From: Rhyacophila brunnea
Taxonomy: Eukaryota; Arthropoda; Insecta; Trichoptera; Rhyacophilidae
Assembly: GCA_022495005.1 (NCBI GenBank)
Contig: JAGYXB010000204.1
Span: 186,001 to 250,000, forward strand
Direction of reading: 5' to 3'
DNA length: 64,000 nucleotides
Positions 22,398-35,018 of this stretch are shown here, piece by piece. The notes beneath the pieces are model-generated. The model was given only the letters and a program-made list of their open reading frames with translations, was not told the DNA's origin and did not search any database. The position numbers were made by a program, and so were the translations under genes. How positions within the stretch are numbered: the first letter of the stretch is position 1; each line of letters starts with the position of its first letter.

Positions 22398-22470
22398 CAG
22401 TGGTGGCCAAACCGTGGCGCATTGGATGATTACAAGTGGTGTATTGCATCTTTGTGCCTACTAATTCTTT
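22398..22470. mobile_element. Solitary hAT-like terminus
   Basis: CAGTGGTGGCCAAACCGTGG followed by a CGCATT segment resembles a hAT inverted repeat. No partner end or transposase was found nearby. Confidence 0.3.
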
Positions 22471-22715
22471 TGAACTAGGTGCCATAATTGAATCCATCTT
22501 CATATTTTCAACACCTGAATGCTCTCAGTTCAAGTCATATAATATAGCCTTGGTTCTTCGGTTACTTTAATTACTAACCGACGCGCGACGTGACGAATCT
22601 CTTGAAGTAACTTACTTGAACTTAATAATTTAATGAACTATGTTTTTTATTCAACGAATTCACAAGATTTAAGAATGTAACATTAATTATATATAGAAAA
22701 TAAATAATAATGGTT

Positions 22716-22812
22716 TTAAGTGTTGTACTATTCCATTTGAGTCATTTTTTGCGATCCGGGTTTAGCCTTTCGGCTCGAACGACTCAAATGGAATAATTAG
22801 TACAAAACTTAA
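22716..22812. repeat. 97-bp hairpin with 28-32-nt arms
   Basis: TTAAGTGTTGTACT-ATTCC and ATTTGAGTC pair with GACTCAAATGGAAT and AGTACAAAACTTAA, with one mismatch and a 4-nt bulge. The loop contains its own small hairpin (AGCC-TTTC-GGCT). It is either a tiny MITE or a transcribed hairpin; no flanking duplication was recognised. Confidence 0.5.
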
Positions 22813-24535
22813 GTCCATTAGAATTTAAATTCAAATTCCATCAAGTAGGTACTTATGGTCCATAGTATAGAAAATAATTTGAAATTTAATGTTCAAATAA
22901 CGAGAGAAACATCTTCTATAGTTGCAGTAGAAACCTCATTGTTTTAGTACACGCGTTGACCGCTCGAAAATTTACTCTTGCTCTGGCCTTAACTATTTGA
23001 CTATACGTAGTATTTTTGGTTTTTTTTTATATATATAGAAAAATAGCATGTGTGATTTCGTTGCGAAAATTATGTTATGGAAAATGATATTTTCCAATGT
23101 TTTAGACCAAGTAAGTATTAAAAAATTCCTTTGTCAATGATGTACGAGTCCATTGGATACAAAATGTTGCTAATTTATTATATAATATATTATATCTACT
23201 ACATAGTAATAATATTTTCATACGCTATTAATACATATATTATTAATTACAATACATATATATTTATTGTTGCATTTTGTCAGTGTTTTAATAAACGCAT
23301 AATTAATATGAACGATAAATGCGAGAGTATTGCTATGAGATGCTCATGTAATCATATAACACCGCTTACATTGTATGCATGCAGTGGCGTGCTAAAAAGT
23401 GATGTTTTGAATAATCTCAACACGTATTTTTGATTGCCGAACGTTTTCGATATACGGCAGAGATGACAAATATCTTCGTTTCCGAATAAATAAAGCAAAA
23501 GACTGGCTCTCCATACATTTGTTGTTTAGTTTAGTTTTGGTGATTATTGCCAAAAAGGAATTTGAAAATGCTCATCGTCATTGCTGGAGAGATGACGTAA
23601 TAATGACGTTGAAAAGAAATTATCAAAGTGAGGGATAGGGAAATGGAAAAGTATTTTTGATTAAATATAATTGAATTTTTACCTATAATTATATGATTTC
23701 AACTAAATATTTATTGTGTAAAACTACTATTTAATGAACCTGAAATAAAGTGTCTGTAGAATTTCTGATTAATTTCTTTCCATAAATTATCATACATTGA
23801 TAAGTGGAAACCGCTATTCAACAAAGTTCATCAACTTGTAATTGAATTGAAACAAAAATTGAGGTCCTTTATATTTTTATTCGATTCAATCGTTTTATTA
23901 CTAGAAGAATACAGAAGGTCTGCTGCAGCAGACATTAGATTTATTTTATTTATTTATTGCACCAGTCGTACTTCTCGCTGGAATGAACTTTTTTCGCACC
24001 CTCCCCGCCGAATGGAGCTGTTTTCCAGGGTCCGTCCACACACGGACCCGATTTGCCAAGGCGACTTGATATCAACTAAGGCCAACTTTGAGGCATTCGA
24101 AAAATTTGCTGCGTCAGAGAACGGAATAATTCCGATCCCTCCATAGATTCAGCACTTTCAACTCCTGACTCCTCTGTTTCGGCAGAGTTTCAGTACATGG
24201 GTACAGAGGACACTTCATGTCATTAAAGATAAATGACGGCAGAGCAAGACAAGATTCTTTTTATTTTCTAAAACTCTTTCTTTAAGCATTAAGGTGAATG
24301 GGTGCTACATCATCCCCGTGCAGCATCGCTTCGGAACAAGGAAGTGTGGAACTAAAATCTTTTCGTTCTAACACGTTTATAATGTCACGGAAGGCGGCCG
24401 TGCACAAACCGCGGCTGCATTTACATGGCGGGTGGAGATGGGGAAACTCAAATTATTGTTTCATCACATATTATACGCTACTTCGGATAATCATGACAAT
24501 TTATTATTTACAATCAATCATTCATACGCGGAACA
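22813..24535. other. No gene recognised; moderately GC-rich patch at 23970-24150
   Basis: A plus-strand frame from about 23978 reads SRTSRWNELFSHPPRRMELF and continues to GIIPIPP with a stop at 24144-24146. It follows an acceptor-like TTTATTTATTGCACCAG. I do not recognise any domain, so a terminal exon is possible but unsupported. The rest is AT-rich. Confidence 0.25.
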
Positions 24536-24625
24536 ACAGCCGGGACAAAATTCCAAGCCGGCAGGAACGCCGGGACCAATGTGTGAAACCGGGACAATCT
24601 CGGTCAAACCGGGACGTATGGTAAG
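24536..24625. repeat. GGGAC-rich element end (possible DNA transposon terminus)
   Basis: CCGGGAC recurs four times between 24539 and 24608, ending in GGGACGTATGGTAAGCCTA. Insect DNA transposons with CCATACGTCCCGG-type ends look like this, but no partner end was found. Confidence 0.3.
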
Positions 24626-25619
24626 CCTAACTATAGCTCAACTATTCAACATTCAACAGAAAGTTGAACAACAACAATTGACATGTGAGAACGTGGCATT
24701 AAGGTTGCTGTCAATTGTGATACTCTACACGTCTAACTACTGCAGTCTAGGTCTACTGATATATATTTTTATTTATGGTAATTACCTATATTGAAAAGAA
24801 GCCTCATGGGAATTTCTCTTCCATCTTCTTCAAATCAACAATTATGCATTACCGATATGTACATAATTATTATTATATATGAACTCGATGATGATTATGA
24901 GAAATGATTTTATACATCTAATCGAGATGTTTTCTCAGTATCACAATCGTTTTGATTCATGATCATTAACCGGGGCCATTTCGTTACTGAATGAAGGACC
25001 ACTTTATTTAAAAAAAATTTGCATCCTAGTTTATTGCTACTGGGTACTTGTCGACTCGTCGCAGGTTTTAGGTTGGCCTTTTAGTCGTTTAGTGGATATA
25101 ATCCATTTCTAAATTAAAGACATTCTTTTCGTTTTATAGTTTATAATTAATCTTAATGAGTTTATCGTTGCAGGTTTTGTTAATTTTGGGTATCATTTAT
25201 GTACTGTTTGTCTCCTTATTCGTCGGTTTCATTTAAGGTCTTTCATCGTTATGTATTTATCATACCTATATCTTTCCATGCTACGTCGCGTAACTCTTAA
25301 CTCCTGTTATTTTTTTCGTTCTGTCTTACATTGAGTACCTATCTATTGACTATTTAGCTAAAAAGCATTATATAATTTCGATGATATTGGGATTTATGAA
25401 AATATACATCACTAGGTTACCATATTGACGGTTTAACTGAAGACGCAACGCTGTCAAATTATCAAGCGTGTGTAAGTGTAACACAACCTGTTATTGTTAC
25501 CTTTTGTACAATGTCATATTATTATTATGACAGGAAATTATGATAGTATCCTTATATTAACAATGAAATGCTCTCCACGGCATTGAACCTTCGTCTGTGT
25601 TACAACTTACAACCCTAGT
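24626..25619. other. No gene recognised
   Basis: AT-rich sequence; no supported features. Confidence 0.45.
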
Positions 25620-25740
25620 TTGCCCATTCCTTTTGGGGAGCTGCAGGCCCACAAGTCGGGAAAGTGGGGTTGTTTCAGGGCTGCAGGGTTGCAGGGACGG
25701 GGGTGACGGTGGGGGCGCGACAAACTACAGACGGAGGGCC
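25620..25740 (+). other. G-rich patch with G-quadruplex motif
   Basis: From 25686 to 25715 four G runs (GGG, GGG, GGGGG, GGGGG) are separated by loops of 5, 2 and 7 nt, meeting the usual G-quadruplex consensus. This is unusual in such AT-rich DNA. No gene start was identified beside it. Confidence 0.5.
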
Positions 25741-28124
25741 GACTACGTTATAAATTTGTAAATCGTTTTAATAATTGATGTAGGTGTAGAAGCGTGCAGG
25801 CTTTTCGCTGTAACGTTACTAAAATATATATGTAAAGGAACACATATATATATAAACTTATGTTAAAATATAAGCGTATTTATAATTCAGCCGCATGCAT
25901 TTTTTAGAGGCCTACAAGAAGACATTGAGTTTCTGTATGTACATTATATATAAACATATATGTATATATTATTTTGTTTCCGGAATATTATATTGTCAAA
26001 GGAAAACAAACGCGGTGCCTTTTTTACATTTTCATGAAGCTACAAGTGCTGTTTTGAGTTGAATATAAAATTTGTATTTTTGTCAAGATATGTTCCTAAA
26101 AATATGTGACTAGAAAATTAGTAAAGTTCAACTAATAAAATAATAATTAATATGATGCAAGGATGCACGTGTCTTCAAATTTATTTGAGTGTTTGGATAA
26201 TTGCATTTTTATATGCATTAAGTATAATACCAAGGTACCTATACATTTAACCATAAATAATAATATTACACTGGTTTCGATTTATTCCTGCCTTCCGAAT
26301 TCAATATGTTCTCCTATAATATTTAGAATAGTAATGCATATTAATTTGGCATATGCAAAGATTACGTAAGTAGCCTATACCTTCCCTGCTGTCTGTTTTT
26401 TTCTTAATATGGGATGACACAATTTCTCCCCGTATCGATTTAGGTTTTTACATACAGACATGTTACATTTATGTCGTGAGAAGATAAAATATCTGTTTAG
26501 TAATTATCTATTTACCGATTTTAAAAAACTTTTCCTCACTTTATTTTTCTCTCAAAATAAGTAAAGTTCATCTGTCTACTATTATTATCCAATACAAAAA
26601 TCATGCACCGAAGACAAGATATCGAACTGTGATTTAGAACCCCGTATCTGTTTGCGTCTCAATGTTTTGCACACTCTTGCTATGGACTATGGAGTAGCTA
26701 CTTCATCATCCAGTATTCTAGATTTGAAATCACTGCAGGAATGTATGACAGTAAATTACAGTGACGTTTAATCAATTTTTAAAAAAATGTTCATTTATAA
26801 TGTCAATTGGGTAATAAACTGATTTAGTATTATTTATATATTATTATGTTGGTACTGAAAAAAATGTGTGTATTTTGCGTATTATTTGTAGTTAATATCT
26901 ACCCTACTGTCGGGTTGGTCAGTACATTATTTACGGTTCTATTTGCGCACAAACACTGGTTAAATGTTTCATTAAACTGCTATTCGATTTCCATATTGGA
27001 TTAACTTCAGACGCGTTGACATTACGTTTAAATAAATATGTTGGAACTCGGCGAATCAATAAATCAATTATTGATTCGTGAAATCGATGCTAGCAGTTGC
27101 GAATTAATAATAAATTGCATCAATTTAATGAGCTGTATCGACATGTAAATGCAACTGCGCGACGGTGATCATTTCGTACGTCAAGCGAGACGCATGGAGA
27201 TGCTTTCATTAACTGATAATTTATCTTGGGAAATATTAATTATATTTCTCCTTTTTACGGGTTGGTATATACACCATCAATTGAATTAATTGAAATAAGT
27301 TATAAAATATTGGTAGGTACTGTCTTTACTCAAAGGTAGAGTTATAATATAATATTATCGCAATTTAGTGTATGTTTTGTAATTTTATAAAATCGAATTT
27401 TGTATGATCTGTGATGTACTACGTTTTTAATAAACAAATTTAAAATACATTCAATGTTTTAGACGATTATATAAAAATCATTATGTAAAGTTGACGAAAA
27501 GTACTTAACAAAAAACCTCTATGAAACACAAAAACATTTTTATTTTACCTTTGAAAAATACGCCGTGAAAATTAACAACGTTATGGAATTTTCGGTAACC
27601 AAAATTAAACATTCTTGTGACAATCATACATACAAATGCAATATTTTGATTATTTCATTTAAGTATTTTTTTAATTCTATCGACGTACCTATTCATCTAT
27701 TAAAAAATTATAATATAATTTTAATAATCGTAAATATTTCATTTCAAAATACATAAAATCATACACGAATGAAAAATTATATAAAGGTGTCATTGTTAAT
27801 TTATTGTCCATTTTATTATTGGCTTGCGATTATATTTTATGCAAAAAATAGAAGTCAATTACCTTTGATATATAAAATATAGTATCCAAAATAAAGACAC
27901 GTCGTCCTTTCAGACTTATAATACTTTTTGTCGTTAACCAATAAACCAATTTTATATAATTTCTGTTTTGCAATAAATCACTTTCTTATATTTTTCTAAC
28001 CTTGTTTGTGTATTCGTATTTTGTGTTTTATTTATTTTTAAATAATTTCTTTTATTCATCTAGTATAAATAAATTATATTTAAGAACTTATTTTAATAAA
28101 ATATTACACTGAAATGGCATACGT
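25741..28124. other. No gene recognised
   Basis: A 2.4-kb AT-rich stretch with chance frames only (for example 26163-26369 and 27565-27756). Confidence 0.5.
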
Positions 28125-28374
28125 AAGGTAATTTGGAAGTTTTTTTAGTAAAAGTTTTATTCTTTTTTAGGAATGCCATAAAGCCTACAATGTTAAAAAC
28201 GTATGAATAAAAGAAATATTGATACATTTATTTATTTAAACGTAATATTAAACTTATTAATGTATCATCAATGGCTAGGTAATTTGGCAATAGGGGAGGG
28301 GTTAGGTATTTTGGCACTATGATGAAGTATACAAATATTAAAAATATTATTTCGTTTATGACTACTATTCATCA

Positions 28375-29080
28375 TTATCCGAATTCAAGGATCCACTGTA
28401 CTTATCACACATAAAAATATCTTCTTCTGTGGACTCGTCTTGGCAGCGTACATGTTGAGGAACATAGCAAAACGAACACTGAATCCATGACACACCACTT
28501 TTCTTTCTGACAAATGCCGCACAACCAGTCATCATCATTTATGATTGCTGAAGGTTGCTTTTGAAGTCCTGAGGGCCGGCTGCTTGGTTATCTAGAACAT
28601 GTGAACTTAGGTCCACTGTTTCTGGTAGTAGCGTAAGACACTTGGCGGATGAATACTTTTTTTTATTTGACGAGGAGTTGCAGAATTTGGAGCGTTTTGT
28701 ATTCGGAGTAGGTTTCCAATATCTTCAACTTTATTTGAACTATGTGTAGTTTCAAGAGTAATTTGTTCTTTCTGTAAGTTGCGAAGGAGCCACGGCTTCA
28801 AAAGACGCAGTGTCATCATTAAATGGACATGCACCAGCTTTTCTGCATACATTCTTAATATTTGATGTAGAAAAGCTCTTAATAAATGCGGGATTAAAGA
28901 GTTCGTAAAAATTATATCTGTTGGACTTTTCACGGGGATGGTCCAAAATTTGTCCCCAATTGCTTTTTAATGATCTATATACTCCCACATCAAGAGGTTG
29001 AAAGGATGACTGGTGTGGGCTGGAAATGTCATTAAATAAATTTAGTTTTCCTTTGCGTTTGACTCTCTCATTCATTTTAC
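28375..29080 (-). pseudogene. DDE_1 (pogo/CENP-B-like) transposase C-terminus with finger
   Basis: From 29075 leftward the frame reads SSPHQSSFQPLDVGVYRSLK and SNWGQIL, the hallmark of the block that follows the second catalytic Asp in pogo/Tigger/CENP-B-like enzymes ('HTSH..QPLDVGVF.PLK..W'). Then come FYELFNPAFIKSF and NVCRKAGACPFN, the usual helical tail. After a frameshift near 28770 comes ETTHSSNKVEDI-NLLR. At about 28530-28380 a further frame gives WIQCSFCYVPQHVRCQDEST and EDIFMCDKYSGS, a PHD-like C-terminal finger. The core Asp residues upstream are not visible, and several breaks make it non-functional. Confidence 0.75.
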
Positions 29081-29155
29081 TAAATTTACACTCTTATTAG
29101 CCATTGCATGGGCGAAGTTATGCTGAAAAAAATAACAAATGTATGTAGTATAAAT

Positions 29156-29369
29156 TAGGGATCGAAATGGACCAGAACGCACCAGAGCGCCGTTCCGATT
29201 AATAAAATCTCGTAGGAAAATAATTTGACCGTCTGAGCTAGATCGGCCATAAAACAAAAAAACCTAAGACTTATTTTTATAAAATACTCATAAATTTAGA
29301 TAACTATGATAATATTTTCGTAAAATCATCGAGCGTTCCGGTTCGTAAAATTGTCCATTTCGAACGCTG
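29156..29369. mobile_element. hAT-like MITE (AGGGCTCGAAATGG family), copy 1
   Basis: The ends TAGGGATCGAAATGGACCAG and CCATTTCGAACGCTG (right) are inverted repeats. The flanking octamers GTATAAAT and ATAAACAT match at 5 of 8 positions. It lies inside the pogo relic. Copies 2 and 3 lie at 30700-30890 and 50571-50713. Confidence 0.55.
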
Positions 29370-29945
29370 ATAAACATCATAGGTAATTTGGATATAGTCT
29401 TATTTAACTCAATTGTGATGAGATATCATTAAAAATGTCGTAATACATATAACAGTATTTTATAATATCTATAAATTAAATAAAATCGATAAAATTTTAC
29501 TTTTAAAAATTCTTATAACAGGCACTTGTAATTTTGAGGTTAAAAAGTTAATATTTTCACAATATTAGCTAAGCAATCACAGCAAAACACTAAATGTTAC
29601 ATTCAAAATAGTTTAACAACAAAAAACGACGTTTATTTTTTAATCACACTAGTATACATTGATCCCAGTTGTAAAAGTCATGACATTACAGTAAATTAAA
29701 TAAAACAGGTCTCCTCGAAATCAACAAAATACGCATGTTTCAATAAGTCCAACGCTTCACTGTTTTGCACCAGCGAAGATGCGTGTGATAATCGCCGATT
29801 GTAAATTATTTTAATATTTTTGGATATTTTTTCCATCTAGCGGTGAGTCTTGGAAGCGTATAAATAGTGATAAGTTATTTAGTAGTCATTTTTTCAAAAA
29901 ATATTTCCAAATTACCTATACTGCCAAAATACCTTACCTTACCCT

Positions 29946-30532
29946 ATCTAAAGTTTAAGGAAAATATATGAAATTAACGTCACAAATATATTACAACACG
30001 TTTTATAACTTTACAAAACTAACCTTTATGATAGTCAATCAATACCTATACGGTAAGTTTATGACATTTACAAATATTTGTATTATTAATATAATATACT
30101 TGAATATTCTCTACTGGAAAGATGTAATCGTATATAGTTTAAAACAAAATGCACGTGGCATGCTGGCTGCGAGGAAGCGTCACTTAATTGTATTAAATTG
30201 AACGAATATCATTAGGAATTTTTCTAATCTAAACTGTTATTAATAATTTGCCAAGTAAACCGTGAACTAATTGGACGTAGGAGGTTTTTGTTTGTGAATC
30301 ATTGTCGAATGCCGGCGCGCAAAGCAAACAACAGAACCACGAACTAACGGATTTAGTATGGCGTTTAGTCAGGTGCAATGTATTCAATAAAATTACACGT
30401 TGCATCGACCTTGGCTACCTGCCTGAATCAAAAAACAGCGATGATAGAACTCTCTCGAAGCTATTTTATAACATAGTCTGTTAGTGCGAAAAAATATCAT
30501 TCATTGTATATGTGCATAGATTTTCTTAGAGA
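29946..30532. other. No gene recognised
   Basis: Two short chance frames and AT-rich sequence. Confidence 0.45.
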
Positions 30533-30987
30533 TCTTATATTAATGTCAATGAAGTGAAGTGTCTGTCTGTTTATTATATATAATCCAAAAACTATTAGAT
30601 CAATGTTGATGAAATTTACTTAGCTTATAGATTACTGTTGGTACCAACTTAGTGGATCATCATGTTCTTCTGACTCTCCTACTACGGTTGATATACAATC
30701 AGGGCTCGAAATGGCCCGGAGCGCACCGGACCACCGTTCCGGTTCGTAAAATTTATAAATATATCGCTATGTCTTGTGGAAAATATAATTTGACTGTCAG
30801 AGCTAGATAGGCCACATAACAAAAAATCTAACACTTATTTTTATAAAATACACATAAAATTTGATAACTATGTTAATATCTTCCCTCAACTCAAAAACTA
30901 CCGGACCAATTTCGTTTCATATTGACTCTAAAGATATCGAACTTACAAAACTAGCACTTAACAAGGTGGCGGCGGTGTAACCGTTAG
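30533..30987 (+). mobile_element. Small Helitron-like element
   Basis: It starts after an A with TCTTATATTAATGTCAATGA and GTGTCTGTCTG, and ends ...GGTGTAACCGTTAG followed by T. The 5' TC, the GTCTGTCTGT word, the repeated AAAAACTA-NNGA-CAAT phrases and the A/T insertion context match non-autonomous insect Helitrons. The 3' terminus reads TTAG rather than canonical CTRR, as it does at 62094. CGGT-GTA-ACCG gives a small stem near the end. It encodes no Rep/helicase. A MITE copy is nested at 30700. Confidence 0.5.
30700..30890. mobile_element. AGGGCTCGAAATGG-family MITE, copy 2 (right end lost)
   Basis: CAGGGCTCGAAATGGCCCGG and about 190 bp match 29156-29340 closely (AATTTGACTGTCAGAGCTAGAT; CACTTATTTTTATAAAATAC). 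The right terminus is missing. Confidence 0.6.
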
Positions 30988-31836
30988 TTGAGGTGCGCCT
31001 ATATACAATCGTTGTCTGCATAGTTTTAAAAAAAATGTAATCGAATTAATATATTTCTTCAATTTTGTATATCTGTTCATATATAACGCGGACAAAGTCA
31101 CGGTGTTTTCCATTATTAAATTATTATTTCAAATTATGTAGGTTTTATAATAAGGTTAACAAAAAAAATAACAAAAGCGTGGATCTCTATATTTAAGGAA
31201 TGAAAGCGGTAGCCATATATTATATATTGTGACATATATAACACCTTTTTTTGTTAAACAATATAATATAACATTTTTTTTTATTTAAAATGGTTTTTAT
31301 AGTGCTACATATTTTTTTTATTAATGTACGTTTTTTATGCATACAACAAAATGTATCCCAATCTCAAATGATCGACTGATTTTATATTTCCGATGTCCTT
31401 TTCCATGGTAGGTGTACCTTTCTTTTTAACGATTTCTTTAATTGTTTTAAAATGATATCCTGCTTACGTACATATATGCAAAATTACATACTAAATGTTG
31501 TTGAACGTTTTCTTTGAATTCATATTGTTATTTATTATATATAGAAATTTAATGTAAGTATCTACTATTGATGATTGGATTTGTTAAGATAGTTTTTGTG
31601 AAATTATCTGCTAATCACATTAGGTACGTAAAGAAGGAAATAATATATCAGATTCAGTATTTTTTCTAAAATATAATACGAGTAAATCAACCTAAGTAGT
31701 TATTTAAAGTATTGAAGTGACCATACGTTTGTATACGACATACTAGTTTTTCAAGTAAATATTATTTTTTTACGGCACACGACAAGTTTCTAGGGAATGA
31801 ATCCCGCTTATTTCTTTGTCAATAATTAATTACAGT
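30988..31836. other. No gene recognised
   Basis: AT-rich, poly-T-containing stretch. Confidence 0.45.
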
Positions 31837-31857
31837 GGGCGGGGCGGGGCGGGGCGG
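31837..31857 (+). repeat. (GGGGC)n short repeat, G-quadruplex motif
   Basis: GGGCGGGGCGGGGCGGGGCG is a four-unit GGGGC array in otherwise AT-rich DNA. Confidence 0.75.
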
Positions 31858-32769
31858 TGTCGATCTATATACATTTCGATTAATTAGTATGCATGCTGCT
31901 GACTGTGTTTTTTTAAAAGCCTCAGTTTGGATTAATATACAGATGGTTAAGTATAGAAAATTGTTACCTATCTTTTATGAATTGTATTTTATTCAAGTCA
32001 ATGCACAATATCATTTACAAAAAAAAATGTAGGTACTGTGTTTGGTATATAATAATCTGTGTCCGAAAATGGCGACCAAAATAAAAAAAAATAGTTGTGA
32101 CGAATGTGCTCACCACATAAGTAAAATGAATAAAATGTGATGTACTAATTAATAATTAATTAATTATCACCATAAATTGCCATACCAAGTGTGCAACTGT
32201 ACATGGCTAATAAGACTTTATACTATAAAGATATTGTATGCACAGGTGGAATTATTAATATAGATCCCACAAAAGATCCGACTATTATATGGCCAAATAA
32301 TATAGGAAGGTCCATTTAATATTTAATATTTTTATTACGTGACCATGTTTCATTGTGTATAATGAATAAACCACATGTATACATTTATTCAATGTCTAGA
32401 AGTGTTACAGTATCTGTTACATATATGTCTAATAATGTATTGTATACCTATGTAATTATTCTAAGAAAACTGTAATTAACATTATTAATCACAATTTAGA
32501 ATTATTAACCCACTTTATGCAGAGACACTGTAATAACTGAACATGACAAAAAACTAATATTACGTTATAATTATTAATATAAAAAATGTAATATGAAATA
32601 TAGTATTTTATGTTCATGAATAATATATTAAAGATGATTTCAGTCTTAAAGGGATATAATATAATACATATTAAAATGTGTTGAAAAATAAAAAGTGTAA
32701 TTTAATATGAAGTACATAATTAAAGGAACCGTTGCCAACCACAGAACAGATTAATAAATAGAATTCACA
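31858..32769. other. No gene recognised
   Basis: AT-rich; no supported features. Confidence 0.45.
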
Positions 32770-32935
32770 TAGGCTATACCCTAATACACTACATTTCGAA
32801 ACACGATTTTGAATGTGTGAGTGTTCTACGAAAATGAAACGTAGAGGTGCAATAATGTATGTCAGAGCATAAACCGGGAGCAGTTGTCAGAACGGAAGCA
32901 AGCTTAGAATGACGTATTCTTGACAGGTGTTTTTT
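32770..32935 (+). repeat. Dispersed repeat Y, copy 1
   Basis: Shares ATAGGCTATA, GAATGTGTGAGTGT-CTACG, AAAATGAA, GCATAAACCG-GAGCAGTT and ATTCTTGACA in order with the complement of 62437-62625. The family is unclassified and no coding frame is shared. Confidence 0.5.
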
Positions 32936-33140
32936 AACGCTTTCGCTGCTGAAGAGATAATGAGATTTTAATTGCCCCCTTTAAAATGCACGTTAATTAC
33001 ATCGATCGGCCGCCTGGTCATTACGCGCCGTGTGCGTCTTCCGCGTCCAAAGTATTAAGTTTGTTTGTTAAGTTTATCCCATATTCTCATATACGACATC
33101 TTACTATAAATTTTGGTCTAGTCGAAACTACTAGATGTAT
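32936..33140. other. No feature recognised
   Basis: Short spacer before the hAT relic. Confidence 0.4.
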
Positions 33141-33460
33141 CAGGGATGGCGAACCTATGGCAAGCGAGATGATTTTGCATGGCGAATGTTTCATTTTGAA
33201 GAGAAAAGAAATTACTATTTTATATAATATATTTAAAAAAATATATATAAAAAAAGTTTTACGTATAAATATATGAGTATCTGCTTACTTATATAATATA
33301 ATATTAAAAAATAATGATGACATAGCCATGCGTATTTTCTTCGGTTTTTCATATTATGTTTACCAATCGATGCGCAAACGGAAATTCATGCATAAATGAC
33401 AAATCGCATTGCATAAAAAATTGCAGGCAAATCCTTTTGAAGAATAATCATTATGCTTAA

Positions 33461-34849
33461 GGGGGGACATGCTCGTCGAAGGTCAAAATTGAGTTTTTAT
33501 TGTATTTTCAAACCATGATCCTGGACACTCCTTAAACGTTGTAGATAATCTATTTATATAATTTTGAAGCCTTATTATCCTTTATAGTTATTTTAAACAT
33601 TTGATGACTGCATAAAGTATTTTTGTTACATAAAATAGTATTCTTTTAAACCTCTCGCTCTAATGTTTTAGAATATAGTCATATTTCGGTACATAACTGT
33701 GCAGTGGTGTTAAGATTTTTTGCATTTATTAATTTTTAAACGCATTTATAAAACCATTAGCATAATTTATTACGAGATAATTTTTGTAAAATATTCACGA
33801 TAAAAAATTATATTGATAATCTCTGTGATGCCAAATTTGACAAGAATTAGGCATTTTATTATTCAAAAAATCGGCAAGATTAACACATTTGAAGATAATT
33901 CTAAAGATACTTATTATAAGCTATGTCTTTGACCATTCAAGTGTGATAAACATCTTATGAATAATGATTGCTTTATAATAATTATTGACCTAAGAATAAT
34001 GTAGTGTTTTTTTGAAATACGCCATTTCTTTTGTCATTCCCCAGTGGTTAAGTTACAACATACGGCTGTAGCCATAAATTGACAAACTATAATTAAAGTA
34101 GGGAGTAAAATTATGTTAACGCGCGTGTTTGAACATGTACCTAACCGTTTTTTTTTTAAATTTTTTTTTTAACGGTACATGTTCAAACACGCGCGTCAAT
34201 ATCATTTTACTCCCTACTTCAATTATAGTTTATCAAGTTATGGCTACGGCCGTATGTTGTAGCTTAACCACTGGGGAATGTCAAAAAAAATGGCGTATTT
34301 CAAAAAAACACTACCTTATTCTTAGGTCAATAATTATTATAAAGCAATCATTATTCATAAGATGTTTATCACACTTGAATGGTCAAAGACATAGCTTATA
34401 ATAAATATCTTTAGAATCATCTTCAAATGTGTTAATCTTGCCGATTTTTTGAATAATAAAATGCCTAATTCTTGTCAAATTTGGGATCACAGAGATTATC
34501 AATATAATTTTTTATCGTGAATATTTTACAAAAATTATCTCGTAATAAATTATACTAATGGTTTTATAAATGCGTTTAAAATAATAAATGTAAAAAATCT
34601 TAACACCACTGCACATATGTACGAAATATGACTATATTCTAAAACATTAGAGCGAGAGGTTTAAAAGAATACTATTTTATGTAACAAAAATACTTTATGC
34701 AGTCATCAAATGTTTAAAATAACTATAAAGGATAATAAAGCTTCAAAATTATATAAATAGATTATCTACAACGTTTAAGGAGTGTCCAGGATCATGGTTT
34801 GAAAATACAATAAAAACTCAATTTTGACCTTCGACGAGCATGTCCCCCC
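33461..34849. mobile_element. 1.39-kb foldback element with TTAA duplication
   Basis: Almost the whole element is a single giant inverted repeat. The arms are roughly 680 bp, meeting at about 34150 in a short poly-T spacer. It starts GGGGGGACATGCTCGTCGAA and ends with the exact reverse complement. TTAA occurs on both sides (33457-33460 and 34850-34853). The arms look nearly identical by eye. It has no coding capacity. Partial copies lie at 2630-3353 and 39586-40120. The paralogous empty site at 2025-2028 confirms the boundaries. Confidence 0.85.
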
Positions 34850-35018
34850 TTAATGTAAATATATAATTGCATAGGTGGGTTCTTAGGATCGGGCAATTAA
34901 AAATAAATATATTGAATTAAATCAACTATCGGAAGTCATTCAAATATAATAACTGCTTGTTATTTTGCGTCAAACATAATCTCTTTAATGGGAAACCGTC
35001 CAGTGATGGAGAATTAAT

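Larger units (their letters stand above)
28125..29945 (-). mobile_element. pogo/Tigger-type transposon relic
   Basis: The outer parts carry opposed copies of GGTAATTTGG and AGGTATTTTGGCA words (28127-28137, 28276-28316, and complementary at 29905-29935), which I take as decayed terminal/subterminal repeats. Inside is a minus-strand DDE_1-type transposase tail and a later MITE at 29156-29369. The ends are approximate. Confidence 0.5.

Noticed and set aside
22716..22812. Hammerhead-type ribozyme in the hairpin
   Set aside because: The conserved CTGATGA and GAAA core boxes are absent.
23847..24146. 99-codon frame as a gene or terminal exon
   Set aside because: An acceptor-like site precedes part of it, but no domain, start context or partner exon could be supported.
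24298..24624. 108-codon plus-strand frame
   Set aside because: It runs into a GGGAC-rich repetitive element end and has no domain.
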